Assembly (NCBI GenBank): GCA_903838705.1 | Contig: CAILZL010000011.1 | Coordinates: 62,001 to 126,000 of the forward strand | Source: an uncultured Pseudomonadota bacterium | GTDB lineage: Bacteria; Pseudomonadota; Gammaproteobacteria; Steroidobacterales; Steroidobacteraceae | DNA: 64,000 bases | Direction: 5' to 3' | Shown here: piece after piece, positions 9,618 through 18,651 of the stretch | Layout: every line of letters starts with the position of its first letter | How positions within the stretch are numbered: the stretch's first letter is position 1 | Made by a program: the position numbers and the translations under genes | The notes under the pieces: generated by a model | Told to the model about the DNA's origin: nothing | The model's database searches: none | Seen by the model: the letters and a program-made list of their open reading frames with translations, nothing else

Positions 9618-10418
9618 TTATTTTCCTGAGGACTCCAGCGTGGGTGATGACAGTTTGTCTGGATGGGTGTGAACAGGCACGCGCTTAAGCAACAGCTTCA
9701 GGGCCTGCCAGTGAATCTGGATGATGATTTGCAGTGTTACCAGCGGAAAGCTGAGCAAGACATGTGCGAGTGATGCCGATGTAATGGGCTGACGTTCGAG
9801 GTTCAACGTGGCATCAAAGCACTTCTGACCATCGCGCCAGTTCTCCATGTGCACACGCAGCGCCTCATCGGGTGAAGAAAAGCGCCAGTGATACTGTATG
9901 TCCATGGGCATGAAGGGCGAGACATGAAATTGCTTGTCGAATTGCCAGCGCCAGGATTGCTGATCGATGCCGGCCGTTTCAGATTGTTCGCAGTCCCCGG
10001 TATTCAGCACATAGCAGTGCCGTTGCTTCCACGGTGTATTAGTGATTTCCGCCACAATGGTTTGCACCTGGGTATCTGTCTCGTCATACACATAGTAAAA
10101 ACTCACCGGATTGAAGCTGTAACCGAAGTAACGCAGGTGAGTGAGCAGACGGATGGGGCCGGTGGGACGGATACCGGTGTGTTGCATGACGGTGTCGCGG
10201 ATGGCATCGGCCAATGAACTGTCGGCAGGGCCGTGGAAGTCCTTGCGACGGAACCACGCCAGCGCCGGTCTGTTGGCAGACCACAGCCAGAAACGATCAA
10301 ACAGACCGGGCAGCTCGTCCAGATCCAGCAATGTCATGAATATGCGGTACCGGAATGCGTTGGGTACAGGTATATGACGACGATGCTGGATATGACCGAC
10401 ATACAGACAGCTTTTCAT
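9618..10418 (-). CDS. DUF1365 family protein
   Basis: YVGHIQHRRHIPVPNAFRYRIFMTLLDLDELPGLF; LRYFGYSFNPVSFYYVYD; KQFHVSPFMPMDIQYHWRFS. Confidence 0.9.
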   Translation of the reverse strand: MKSCLYVGHIQHRRHIPVPNAFRYRIFMTLLDLDELPGLFDRFWLWSANRPALAWFRRKDFHGPADSSLADAIRDTVMQHTGIRPTGPIRLLTHLRYFGYSFNPVSFYYVYDETDTQVQTIVAEITNTPWKQRHCYVLNTGDCEQSETAGIDQQSWRWQFDKQFHVSPFMPMDIQYHWRFSSPDEALRVHMENWRDGQKCFDATLNLERQPITSASLAHVLLSFPLVTLQIIIQIHWQALKLLLKRVPVHTHPDKLSSPTLESSGK

Positions 10419-11716
10419 GCGGACACCTGCGCAGAGGCAACCGGCTTATCTGCTGTGTGTGACTGGTCTTTTATCAGGGCATTGAAACCTGCCAGCATTC
10501 GCTGCGCACTCACTACCCCATCTTCATGAAATCCATATCCCCAGTAAGCACCGCAATAAAAACTGCGATTCACGCCATTCACCTCTGAGTAGCGTTGTTG
10601 CGCTGCAACAGCAGCCGGTGTGTATACCGGATGGTGGTAGACATATCGGCCAAGTACCTTGGCAGGATCGATATCCTGAGTACGATTCAGCGTAACCAGA
10701 AATTTCTCCGCTGCCGCAAGATTCTGCAATACGTTCATGTCATAGGTGAGAGCTACGCGATCCTGATCCCGATCCAGCAGGTGATAGTTCCACGCAGCCC
10801 TTGCCAGTGGTTTGTGCGGCAGCATGCGCAGGTCAGTGTGCAGCAGCACTTCATTTTCCTGATAGGGGAATGCACTTAACACTGACTTTTCTGTCGCCGA
10901 AGGCTGTTCCAGCATACCCAGTACCTGATCGCTGTGACAGGCAAACACTACATAGTCATGCGTATCCACATCGCCTGTGCCAGTGCGGATCAGTATCTGA
11001 TCTGCATTGCGCATCACGCCGGTGACAGGTGTATTCAGACGAATACGGTGCTGATAGGGGCTGACCAGTTTGCGTGCATATTCACGTGAGCCACCCTTGA
11101 TGGTTCGCCATACAGGACGATTATTTACATTGAGGAAGCCATGCCGGTCGAAAAAATCGACGAAGAAACGCGCCGGAAATTCCAGCATTGCACTTTCTGT
11201 GGCTGACCAGATGGCCCTGCCCATCGGAACAATGTACTGGTTGATGAAGGCTTTCGAATAATGATTGCGTTGCAGGTATTCGTGCAGAGTAATGCTGCTG
11301 GATGGCTCACTGAGCAGTGACCGTGATTCGCCGTTGAATCGCAGAATGTCATAGATCATGCGCAGGAAGGAGGGACGCAGGGCATTCAGTCGTTGTGCAA
11401 ACAGACTGTTCAGCGAAGTCCCGTTGTATTCCAGGCCGGTATTCTCACAGCGGAGTGAGAAGCTCATGTCAGAGTATTGCCATGCCACGTCCAGTTCATT
11501 CAGCAGGCTGATGAAATTCGGGTAGGTCCAGTCATTGAATACGATAAAGCCTGTATCAATGGCCCAATGTTTGCCATGCCGCTCCACATCAATAGTTGCG
11601 GTGTGCCCGCCATAGTAATCACTGGCTTCGTAAACAGTGATGTCATGACCTTGCTGGTGCAGCCGGTGGGCGGCGGTCATGCCGGCAATTCCGGAGCCGA
11701 TGATTGCGACGCGCAT
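10415..11716 (-). CDS. FAD-dependent NAD(P)-binding oxidoreductase / amine-oxidase-like (COG2907 type)
   Basis: N-terminal dinucleotide-binding motif MRVAIIGSGIAGMTAAHRLHQQGHDITVYEASDYYGGH; WAIDTGFIVFNDWTYPNFISLL. Confidence 0.92.
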   Translation of the reverse strand: MRVAIIGSGIAGMTAAHRLHQQGHDITVYEASDYYGGHTATIDVERHGKHWAIDTGFIVFNDWTYPNFISLLNELDVAWQYSDMSFSLRCENTGLEYNGTSLNSLFAQRLNALRPSFLRMIYDILRFNGESRSLLSEPSSSITLHEYLQRNHYSKAFINQYIVPMGRAIWSATESAMLEFPARFFVDFFDRHGFLNVNNRPVWRTIKGGSREYARKLVSPYQHRIRLNTPVTGVMRNADQILIRTGTGDVDTHDYVVFACHSDQVLGMLEQPSATEKSVLSAFPYQENEVLLHTDLRMLPHKPLARAAWNYHLLDRDQDRVALTYDMNVLQNLAAAEKFLVTLNRTQDIDPAKVLGRYVYHHPVYTPAAVAAQQRYSEVNGVNRSFYCGAYWGYGFHEDGVVSAQRMLAGFNALIKDQSHTADKPVASAQVSA

Positions 11717-12708
11717 TACAGTTTGCCCGGCTTGTCTGCACGGGCATGATCGTCACGCACCGACAGGGGTACTGGTTTCAGATCCCAGATGATGCCGAGC
11801 CATGACAGACATTTGAGCAGGTAATAAGTGACATCCACTTCCCACCAGTAAAATCCCTGTCGGGTTGAAACAGGATAGTGATGATGATTGTTGTGCCAGC
11901 CTTCACCCAGGGTAATGAGTGCCAGCAGCCAGTTATTGCGACTGTCATCTTCGGTGGCGTAACGTTGTCTGCCGAATACATGTGACAGTGAGTTGATGGT
12001 ATAGGTGCCGTGATAACAGGCCACTGTTGATATGAAAAACCCCCAGATCAGCATTTGCCAGCCGGTTGTGCCCATCTCAGGTGCTTGACTATGCAGGTAC
12101 TGACCGAGAAGCAGCATGCCGTAGGCCATCAGCACCGGAATGGCAATATCGAAGCGATCCAGCCAGCGTAGCTCAGGGAAGCGTTGCAGATCACGTACTC
12201 GCTGCAAATCAGGTGCGAAGCCCTTGCGAGTCAGAAACCAGCCCATGTGCGCACGCCAGAAACCGTGTTGCACTGGCGAGTGCGGGTCGGCCGGTTCATC
12301 GGAGTGTGCATGATGGTGACGATGATGCGCTGCCCACCATACCGGGCCGCGCTGAACTGCCGCAGCTCCCAATACGCCGAACACGAATTGCCCGATTCGC
12401 GAAGTCTTGTAGGTTCGATGTGAAAAGTAACGATGATAAAAAGCAGTGATAGCAAACATGCGTACCAGATAGGCAATGATGGCGACCATGATCGCAACCG
12501 GACTCCAGCCAACCCAGATCACGGCAAAACACATCAGGTGCATGCCGACAAAGGGAATAACACGTGTCCATTCAATCCGGTCAGGCTGGTCATCATCCTT
12601 GCCCATGCCAGCAGGGTCGGCAATGAACCACAGTAACAGGTTGCGCCACAGACGATTCAGGGAACGGCTGCTTGGATTTATTTCGGGTTGTGTCAGAGGA
12701 TCACTCAT
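11716..12708 (-). CDS. Acyl-CoA/acyl-lipid desaturase (delta-9 type)
   Basis: Three His boxes: HRYFSH, HRHHHAHSD and HNNHHHYP. Confidence 0.92.
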   Translation of the reverse strand: MSDPLTQPEINPSSRSLNRLWRNLLLWFIADPAGMGKDDDQPDRIEWTRVIPFVGMHLMCFAVIWVGWSPVAIMVAIIAYLVRMFAITAFYHRYFSHRTYKTSRIGQFVFGVLGAAAVQRGPVWWAAHHRHHHAHSDEPADPHSPVQHGFWRAHMGWFLTRKGFAPDLQRVRDLQRFPELRWLDRFDIAIPVLMAYGMLLLGQYLHSQAPEMGTTGWQMLIWGFFISTVACYHGTYTINSLSHVFGRQRYATEDDSRNNWLLALITLGEGWHNNHHHYPVSTRQGFYWWEVDVTYYLLKCLSWLGIIWDLKPVPLSVRDDHARADKPGKL

Positions 12709-12753
12709 GAATGACGGATCGGAATGTTCAAGGGTGGTTGCTTAAAGATACGC

Positions 12754-12809
12754 AATCCGGATCAGGGTGGATTCAATTTTTATCAGGAAACTGAATCCGG
12801 AATCAGGCT
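12754..12809. promoter_or_regulatory. Candidate divergent regulatory region: direct repeat AATCCGG(A)ATCAGG plus inverted repeat GGATTCA-N16-TGAATCC
   Basis: AATCCGGATCAGG at 12754-12766 and AATCCGGAATCAGG at 12794-12807 (40 bp apart); GGATTCA at 12769-12775 and TGAATCC at 12792-12798, between divergent genes. Confidence 0.4.
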
Positions 12810-12846
12810 GCTGACGTATATTGCAACATCTGTCGTTGGAATAACC

Positions 12847-13194
12847 ATGAACGCGCGTCGCGCCCTCACTCTGTTGTTTGGAATGATCCTGCTTGCCATG
12901 CTGGCGGTGACCGGCTGGGCGAGCTGGGTGCAACCGGTCTGGCAATGGACGGGGCTGAAGCAACAACCCAACCATGCATGGACCATCGCCACCCTGTTTG
13001 ATGCTTACTTCGGGTTCATCACATTTTATATGTGGGTCATCTACAAGGAGCGATCGGCTGTGAAGCGTGTGGTCTGGTTCGTGACCATCATGGGGCTCGG
13101 TAACATGGCCATGTCGATATATATGTTGAAGGAATTGCGCAAGCTGGCAGGCGAAGATGAGCTGGTGCAGTTACTGGTACGTCGTAATGGCTGA
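12847..13194 (+). CDS. DUF1475-like small membrane protein
   Basis: ORF opens at 12724; MNARRALTLLFGMILLAML at 12847 is the likely start. Contains TIATLFDAYFGFITFYMWVIYKE and several TM segments. Confidence 0.7.
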   Translation: MNARRALTLLFGMILLAMLAVTGWASWVQPVWQWTGLKQQPNHAWTIATLFDAYFGFITFYMWVIYKERSAVKRVVWFVTIMGLGNMAMSIYMLKELRKLAGEDELVQLLVRRNG

Positions 13195-13206
13195 AGGTGA
13201 CAAACC

Positions 13207-14007
13207 ATGCTGAACCTCTTACTCATGGGCACCGGTGCTGTTGTGCTGGTCATGTTGCTGTTGTGGCTGCTGGGTATCAGGCAGAATAATTTCAGCTATG
13301 TGGATCTGGGCTGGTCTGCCAACTTCATTCTGCTGGCCGTCGTCTATGGCGTGCTGGGTGATGGTGACATCACTCGGCGCATGCTGATCTGCGGCATGTA
13401 TGGCCTGTGGGCTTCAAGGCTGACGCTGCATCTGGCGACACGCATCATCGGTGAACCCGAAGAAGGCCGCTATGTTCAGCTGCGTGCTGAATGGGGTGCC
13501 ACGGGCAACCTCAATCTGAAATTCATGGGTTTTTTCCAGTTTCAGGCCTTGCTCAATATCGTGCTGGGGCTGCCGATGCTGCTGGCCGTCATGAATCCAT
13601 CGCCAACTCTGTATGTCGTTGAGATAGCAGGTGCCGGTCTGTGGGCGATTGCATTGATCGGTGAAACTATTGCCGATGCACAACTCAAAAAATTCAAACA
13701 GCAGGTCAGCAACAAAGGCAAGGTTTGTGATGCCGGATTATGGGGCTGGTCTCGTCATCCCAATTACTTTTTTGAGTGGATCATCTGGATTGCGTATGCA
13801 CTGTTCGCATTGGCATCCCCAATGGGCTGGTTAGCCCTGGGTCTGCCGGTACTGATGCTGCACTTCCTGCTCAATGTAACAGGCATAAGAGCCACTGAAG
13901 AGCAGGCTGTACGCAGCAAGGGTGAGGCTTATCGTGAGTATCAGCGTACGGTGAGTGCATTTGTGCCCCTGCCACGCAAAGCTGAACTCGAGCAGGAGAA
14001 GGCATGA
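13207..14007 (+). CDS. DUF1295 family protein (steroid 5-alpha-reductase-like membrane protein)
   Basis: [26 protein letters not shown] and [28 protein letters not shown] are characteristic of DUF1295. Confidence 0.9.
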   Translation: MLNLLLMGTGAVVLVMLLLWLLGIRQNNFSYVDLGWSANFILLAVVYGVLGDGDITRRMLICGMYGLWASRLTLHLATRIIGEPEEGRYVQLRAEWGATGNLNLKFMGFFQFQALLNIVLGLPMLLAVMNPSPTLYVVEIAGAGLWAIALIGETIADAQLKKFKQQVSNKGKVCDAGLWGWSRHPNYFFEWIIWIAYALFALASPMGWLALGLPVLMLHFLLNVTGIRATEEQAVRSKGEAYREYQRTVSAFVPLPRKAELEQEKA

Positions 14008-15041
14008 AGTTATCGATGTCACTGGTTGAAAAAGGTCTGGTACCCGATGCGGTAATCCGGCATGGCATCCGGCGCTTGCTGGCGCAGCGTCTGATCGAAG
14101 AAGACAAGGGCGATCCTGAAGCTCAGCAGGCGCATCTGATGCAGCTTGTTGAGCAACTACGCGCCAGTCCGGTAGCGATTGAAACCGCTGCAGCGAATGA
14201 ACAGCATTACGAAGTCCCGGCTGCTTTCTACCAGCATGTACTGGGCAGCCATCTGAAATATTCATCATGTTACTACTCACCGGGCATCACGAGCCTGGAT
14301 GAGGCCGAAGCTGAAATGCTGCGCATGACAGTTGAGCGTGCCCGGCTGAGAAATGGTGACCGCATTCTTGAACTGGGCTGTGGCTGGGGCTCATTGAGTC
14401 TGTACATGGCTGCCCGTTTTCCGGACAGCCGTATTATCGGAGTGTCCAATTCAAACTCACAGCGCGAATTCATCATGGCGCAGGCCGCTGCGCGGGGACT
14501 GACCAATCTGGAAATCATCACTTGCGATGCCAATGTGTTGCAGTTCCAGCCAGACCAGAAATTCGACCGGGTTGTATCAGTGGAAATGTTTGAGCATATG
14601 CGTAACTACCAGACGCTGCTCAAGCGGATCGCCGGCTGGCTGAATCCCGCTGGCACGCTGTTCGTTCACATCTTCACACATCACAGGTACGCCTACCCAT
14701 TCGAGGTTCGCGATGAAACTGACTGGATGGCCCGCTATTTTTTTACGGGCGGCATCATGCCCAGTGATGATCTGCTGTTGTATTTTCAGGACGATCTGAG
14801 ATTAAGACAGCACTGGCAGGTAAGTGGCCAGCATTATCAGAAAACAGCCGAAGCATGGCTCAGCAACATGGATGCCCATCGCGAACAGATCATGCCGGTG
14901 TTTGCGCAGACTTACGGAGCTGCCAGTGCCACCAGGTGGTGGAATTACTGGCGGGTGTTCTTCATGTCCTGCGCCGAGCTATGGGGTTACAACCAGGGAC
15001 GTGAGTGGCTGGTGTCGCATTACCTGTTTGAGCGGCCTTGA
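14004..15041 (+). CDS. Cyclopropane-fatty-acyl-phospholipid synthase family methyltransferase (copy 2)
   Basis: [80 protein letters not shown]; overlaps DUF1295 stop. Confidence 0.93.
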   Translation: MKLSMSLVEKGLVPDAVIRHGIRRLLAQRLIEEDKGDPEAQQAHLMQLVEQLRASPVAIETAAANEQHYEVPAAFYQHVLGSHLKYSSCYYSPGITSLDEAEAEMLRMTVERARLRNGDRILELGCGWGSLSLYMAARFPDSRIIGVSNSNSQREFIMAQAAARGLTNLEIITCDANVLQFQPDQKFDRVVSVEMFEHMRNYQTLLKRIAGWLNPAGTLFVHIFTHHRYAYPFEVRDETDWMARYFFTGGIMPSDDLLLYFQDDLRLRQHWQVSGQHYQKTAEAWLSNMDAHREQIMPVFAQTYGAASATRWWNYWRVFFMSCAELWGYNQGREWLVSHYLFERP

Positions 15042-15086
15042 TTGACGAACGGTTGCAACGAAAGCCGCAGAATGTTGCGGGGACTG

Positions 15087-15719
15087 CTACTTCAGCAATG
15101 TCTTGCTGAATCTTGCTCCCAGCTGCTCGCTCAAATCCATGCTGGCAGTTTGAGTGGCAAGCTGGAAAGCAGCAATTACCGCACTCAGACGATTCTCTTT
15201 GGCTGGTGCGCTGGCTGAAGCATGCAGCGTGGCCACTGTCTTTCTTGATTTGACTTCAAACACGGTAGCGGCAAGCTCAACCTGAACGACAGGGCTGTCG
15301 CTCTTGCCGGTATATTCAGCCTGAAACTGACGTAACTCAACGTCCATTATGTAATCAGCATCAACCCGCGCCGGGTCAGCTACAACATTTCTGTATCCCT
15401 GCTGTGATTGCAGCAGCGCAACCAGAAACGATTGCACAACCTGCGGTGCGGTACCGCCCCAGCGAGCACCATAAAAGTAATCCAGCTGATTGTTGTTGCG
15501 CAGCACTGCGATCCGGTTGCTATCCAGTCCGGGTGCGACAGCTGAGATCGCGATGCTTAATTGAACCGGCCATGCAGTGCTGGCAGTACCAGCAGCAGTA
15601 TTGCGCAGTACGTATACCTGCGGAGCTTCAACCTTGCTTTCCAGCAGGTTGCCTGTGCAGCCAGTGAGGGTGAGACCGAGCAGCATCACGGGTGACAGGA
15701 GTTTCAGGACTCTGCTCAT
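15087..15719 (-). CDS. ABC-type transport auxiliary lipoprotein (PqiC/DUF330-like)
   Basis: Lipobox LTGCTG; QLSIAISAVAPGLDSNRIAVLRNNNQLDYFYGARWGGTAPQVVQSFLVALL; operon with MCE ABC genes. Confidence 0.82.
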   Translation of the reverse strand: MSRVLKLLSPVMLLGLTLTGCTGNLLESKVEAPQVYVLRNTAAGTASTAWPVQLSIAISAVAPGLDSNRIAVLRNNNQLDYFYGARWGGTAPQVVQSFLVALLQSQQGYRNVVADPARVDADYIMDVELRQFQAEYTGKSDSPVVQVELAATVFEVKSRKTVATLHASASAPAKENRLSAVIAAFQLATQTASMDLSEQLGARFSKTLLK

Positions 15720-16648
15720 GGCTTGATCTCCACGCCGGCTTCTGGACGCTCGAATAACAGTTGCGATGGCGTCTCTTTAAGTGATCGCGACAGTTCGCGG
15801 AACTCAGTGGCAGCGGAACGGGTTTCGTTCAAGGTTCGCTCCAGTTCAAGCAGTCCCTGTTCAGTGAAATGCTGCATCGGACCTTCACTGGCCGACATGA
15901 ATTGATCGAGTCGCCCGGTTGCGCTGGCCAGCTGTGCAGAGACCGTATTCAGTCGTGTTACGGCCTGTTTGACGTCCGGACGAATGTCATCGCTAAGGCT
16001 ATTGAAGCTGCTGGCTGCATTCCTGATTTCGGCAGCAGTCTGGTCAAGTTCGGTGAGCAGGGTTTGAACCTGCTCGCGTGTTTGCGGCAGGCCGTCGCTG
16101 GTTGCTTTGAGGTTGGCAAGTGTTGTCGAGAAGGCTTTGACGTTCTCGCTGGAGAAGACCTTGTTGATGTTATCCATCAGCGAAGCAACCCGTGTAGCGA
16201 GTTGCGGCAGGCTGGCGATGAAGGCATCAATGTCGGAAGACTGTGCCTCAATGATCGGATAGCGCTCGCCCTGCCTGAGTTCGCCAGAATGAGCGTCAGA
16301 CATCTGCTTCAGGTTGATGTACAGCAAACCTGTAATGCCCTGCAATCCCAGACTGGCGCGTGTGGCTCCGGTGATGGGAGCATCGGCGTCTACAGAAGCC
16401 AGAATTTTCACGCTGTCGGGTCGTTGCCTGTCCAGAGTTATGCGGCGCACGCTGCCCACATCCACACCGAGATAGCGCACCGGACTGCCGATAGTCAGGC
16501 CGGACACACTGCCATTGATATAAATTTCATAAGGCGTGTAATTGCGTGCATCACCCGTGTCCGAGTACCAGATGACAAAGGACACGGCCATGGCGATGAC
16601 CAGCAGAGTGAAGGCACCTACAGCTACATAGTTGGCATCACGTTCCAT
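15716..16648 (-). CDS. MlaD/MCE family substrate-binding protein
   Basis: YVAVGAFTLLVIAMAVSFVIWYS then MCE core INGSVSGLTIGSPVRYLGVDVGSVRRITL. ORF opens at 16666. Confidence 0.92.
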   Translation of the reverse strand: MERDANYVAVGAFTLLVIAMAVSFVIWYSDTGDARNYTPYEIYINGSVSGLTIGSPVRYLGVDVGSVRRITLDRQRPDSVKILASVDADAPITGATRASLGLQGITGLLYINLKQMSDAHSGELRQGERYPIIEAQSSDIDAFIASLPQLATRVASLMDNINKVFSSENVKAFSTTLANLKATSDGLPQTREQVQTLLTELDQTAAEIRNAASSFNSLSDDIRPDVKQAVTRLNTVSAQLASATGRLDQFMSASEGPMQHFTEQGLLELERTLNETRSAATEFRELSRSLKETPSQLLFERPEAGVEIKP

Positions 16649-17429
16649 GCTGGACTCCGGCAGCAAGCATCTGGGTCATGCCACGGGCGCGCGGGCCGTG
16701 GAAGTACTCGTGTATCCATGGATGCGGATTGTTCATGATGCCTGCGAGCGTATCCACCTTAACTTTTCTGTCAACCAGTACGGCAACCCGGTCACAGGTG
16801 GTCAGCAGACTGTCCAGGTCATGAGTGATCATGACGACTGTCAGTCTGAGGTTGGTTTGCAGGTAGCGTACCAGCTGGTCAAATTCTGCCGCAGAGATGG
16901 GATCCAGTCCTGAAGTGGGCTCATCCAGAAACAATAGTTGCGGATCCAGCGCCAGTGCCCGGGCCAGTGCAGCACGTTTGATCATTCCACCGGATAGCTG
17001 CGACGGGAATTTGCTGGCAGCAGAAAGTGGCAGACCAACCATGTCCAGTCGCAATGCGGTCAGTTCATCCAGAGTAGCCTGACTGAGGGACAGATATTCG
17101 CGCAGCGGCAACTGGATGTTCTCGGCTACGGTGAGTGAGCTGAACAGGGCACCGTGCTGGAAGGTCACACCATAACGATGCTTCACGCCCATCAGCTGCC
17201 GTTCCGACATGGAGGTGATATCCATGCCTTCGATCAGTACCTGACCGGCTGAAGGTTTTTGCAAGCCAAGAATGGTACGTAACAGCACCGACTTGCCACT
17301 GCCCGAGCTGCCTACAATGCCCAGCACCTCGCCAGCTGCAATGTCGAAACTCACGTCATCGTGAATAAGTTGCTCGCCAAAACGAGTGACGATATTGCGA
17401 ACCGAGACAACGGGTTGTGCAGGCTGCAT
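16638..17429 (-). CDS. MlaF-like ABC transporter ATPase
   Basis: Walker A GSSGSGKSVLLRTILGL; signature QLSGGMIKRAALARALALDPQLLFLDEPTSGLDPISA. Confidence 0.94.
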   Translation of the reverse strand: MQPAQPVVSVRNIVTRFGEQLIHDDVSFDIAAGEVLGIVGSSGSGKSVLLRTILGLQKPSAGQVLIEGMDITSMSERQLMGVKHRYGVTFQHGALFSSLTVAENIQLPLREYLSLSQATLDELTALRLDMVGLPLSAASKFPSQLSGGMIKRAALARALALDPQLLFLDEPTSGLDPISAAEFDQLVRYLQTNLRLTVVMITHDLDSLLTTCDRVAVLVDRKVKVDTLAGIMNNPHPWIHEYFHGPRARGMTQMLAAGVQHGT

Positions 17430-18547
17430 CAGAAATCCAGCTCCACAAAAATGACAGCGAAGATGGCGTTGGCAAAGATCACCATGAAGATCGATTCAAC
17501 CACCGCAGCTGTAGTCAGCCTGCCCAGCTCACGCGACGAACCCCGCACCTGCATGCCGCGGTAAGTACCGATCATTCCGATCAGCACTGCAAATACGGGC
17601 GCTTTAATGAGACCGGCCCAGAAAGTCGTAGGTGCCAGTGCGTCCTGAACACGCGCTATGAATTGCGGGATTGATATATCCAGCAGCCAGTTTGACAGCA
17701 ATGCGCCGCCTGCCATGCCCATCGCATCCGCCACGATGGTGAGCAAAGGCAGGGCAATAATCAGACCCAGCACGCGGGGAACAACCAGTACTTCAATCGG
17801 GTCGATGCCAATGGACTTGAGTGCATCGACTTCATCATTCAGCTGCATCACGCCGATTTCAGCCGCAAATGCACTGCCGGACCGACCGGCAACGATCACG
17901 GCAGTCAGCAGCACCCCCAGTTCGCGCAGTACACCTACCGTGATCAGATCCACGGTGTAGATACCTGCGCCGAAATCCCGCAGCTGACTGGCGCCGATGT
18001 AGGCAATGATGACGGCAACAAAGAAAGCGATCATGGCCACAATGGGCAGAGCCTGAATACCCGCTTCATAAGCATGACGCACCACGGAAGGCACGCGCAG
18101 ATGTTTCGGGTGCCGCAGGGAATGCAGATGACAGTGGATGATGCGGCCAAAGTGATCCAGATGTCCCAGTGCATGCTGGCCAAGTTTCACCGCATGGCGG
18201 CCGAGTGTGGCAGCCACCTGTTCAGGCCAGAGCAGCTCCGCTTCATGTGTGACCAGTGCGGAAGGGGTGCGCTGCTGCAAGTCATTGAGGAATGCGAAAT
18301 GCTCGGGTTCGCCATTGATAAAACTGACCACGGTGCCACTTTGTTCGCAGCGGTGCAGAGCGGAGCGCAGTAACCACATAGCACTCAGATCAGCATGGGT
18401 CAGTGCGGTGCAGTCCACATGCAGCGTGTGACAGCCGTTAAGCGGCACTGCCTGTAGCGACTTTTCAATATCCGTCAGGTGTTGCACGGTCCAGCTGCCC
18501 GTGAGGCGCAGAACCGTTGTACCGTCTTGTTGTTCCGTGGTCAGCAT
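17429..18547 (-). CDS. MlaE-family ABC permease with N-terminal STAS-like domain
   Basis: C-terminal MlaE motif (VGVLRELGVLLTAVIVAGRSGSAFAAEIGVMQLNDEVDALKSIGIDPIEVLVVPRVLG); N-terminal STAS-like LHVDCTALTHADLSAMWLLRSAL. Confidence 0.92.
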   Translation of the reverse strand: MLTTEQQDGTTVLRLTGSWTVQHLTDIEKSLQAVPLNGCHTLHVDCTALTHADLSAMWLLRSALHRCEQSGTVVSFINGEPEHFAFLNDLQQRTPSALVTHEAELLWPEQVAATLGRHAVKLGQHALGHLDHFGRIIHCHLHSLRHPKHLRVPSVVRHAYEAGIQALPIVAMIAFFVAVIIAYIGASQLRDFGAGIYTVDLITVGVLRELGVLLTAVIVAGRSGSAFAAEIGVMQLNDEVDALKSIGIDPIEVLVVPRVLGLIIALPLLTIVADAMGMAGGALLSNWLLDISIPQFIARVQDALAPTTFWAGLIKAPVFAVLIGMIGTYRGMQVRGSSRELGRLTTAAVVESIFMVIFANAIFAVIFVELDF

Positions 18548-18651
18548 CAGCCGGCATGCTAGCAGTGCTGCATGGATTACGCATTAATGTTGCTTGAGAA
18601 AGCGATAAGGCTCCACTGGTCTGGAAACAGCGCATCGCTTACTCTCCGGTC

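Noticed and set aside
15869-16738. 289-aa plus-strand ORF antisense to the MCE gene
   Set aside because: Shadow of a well-supported MlaD-family CDS; composition not protein-like.
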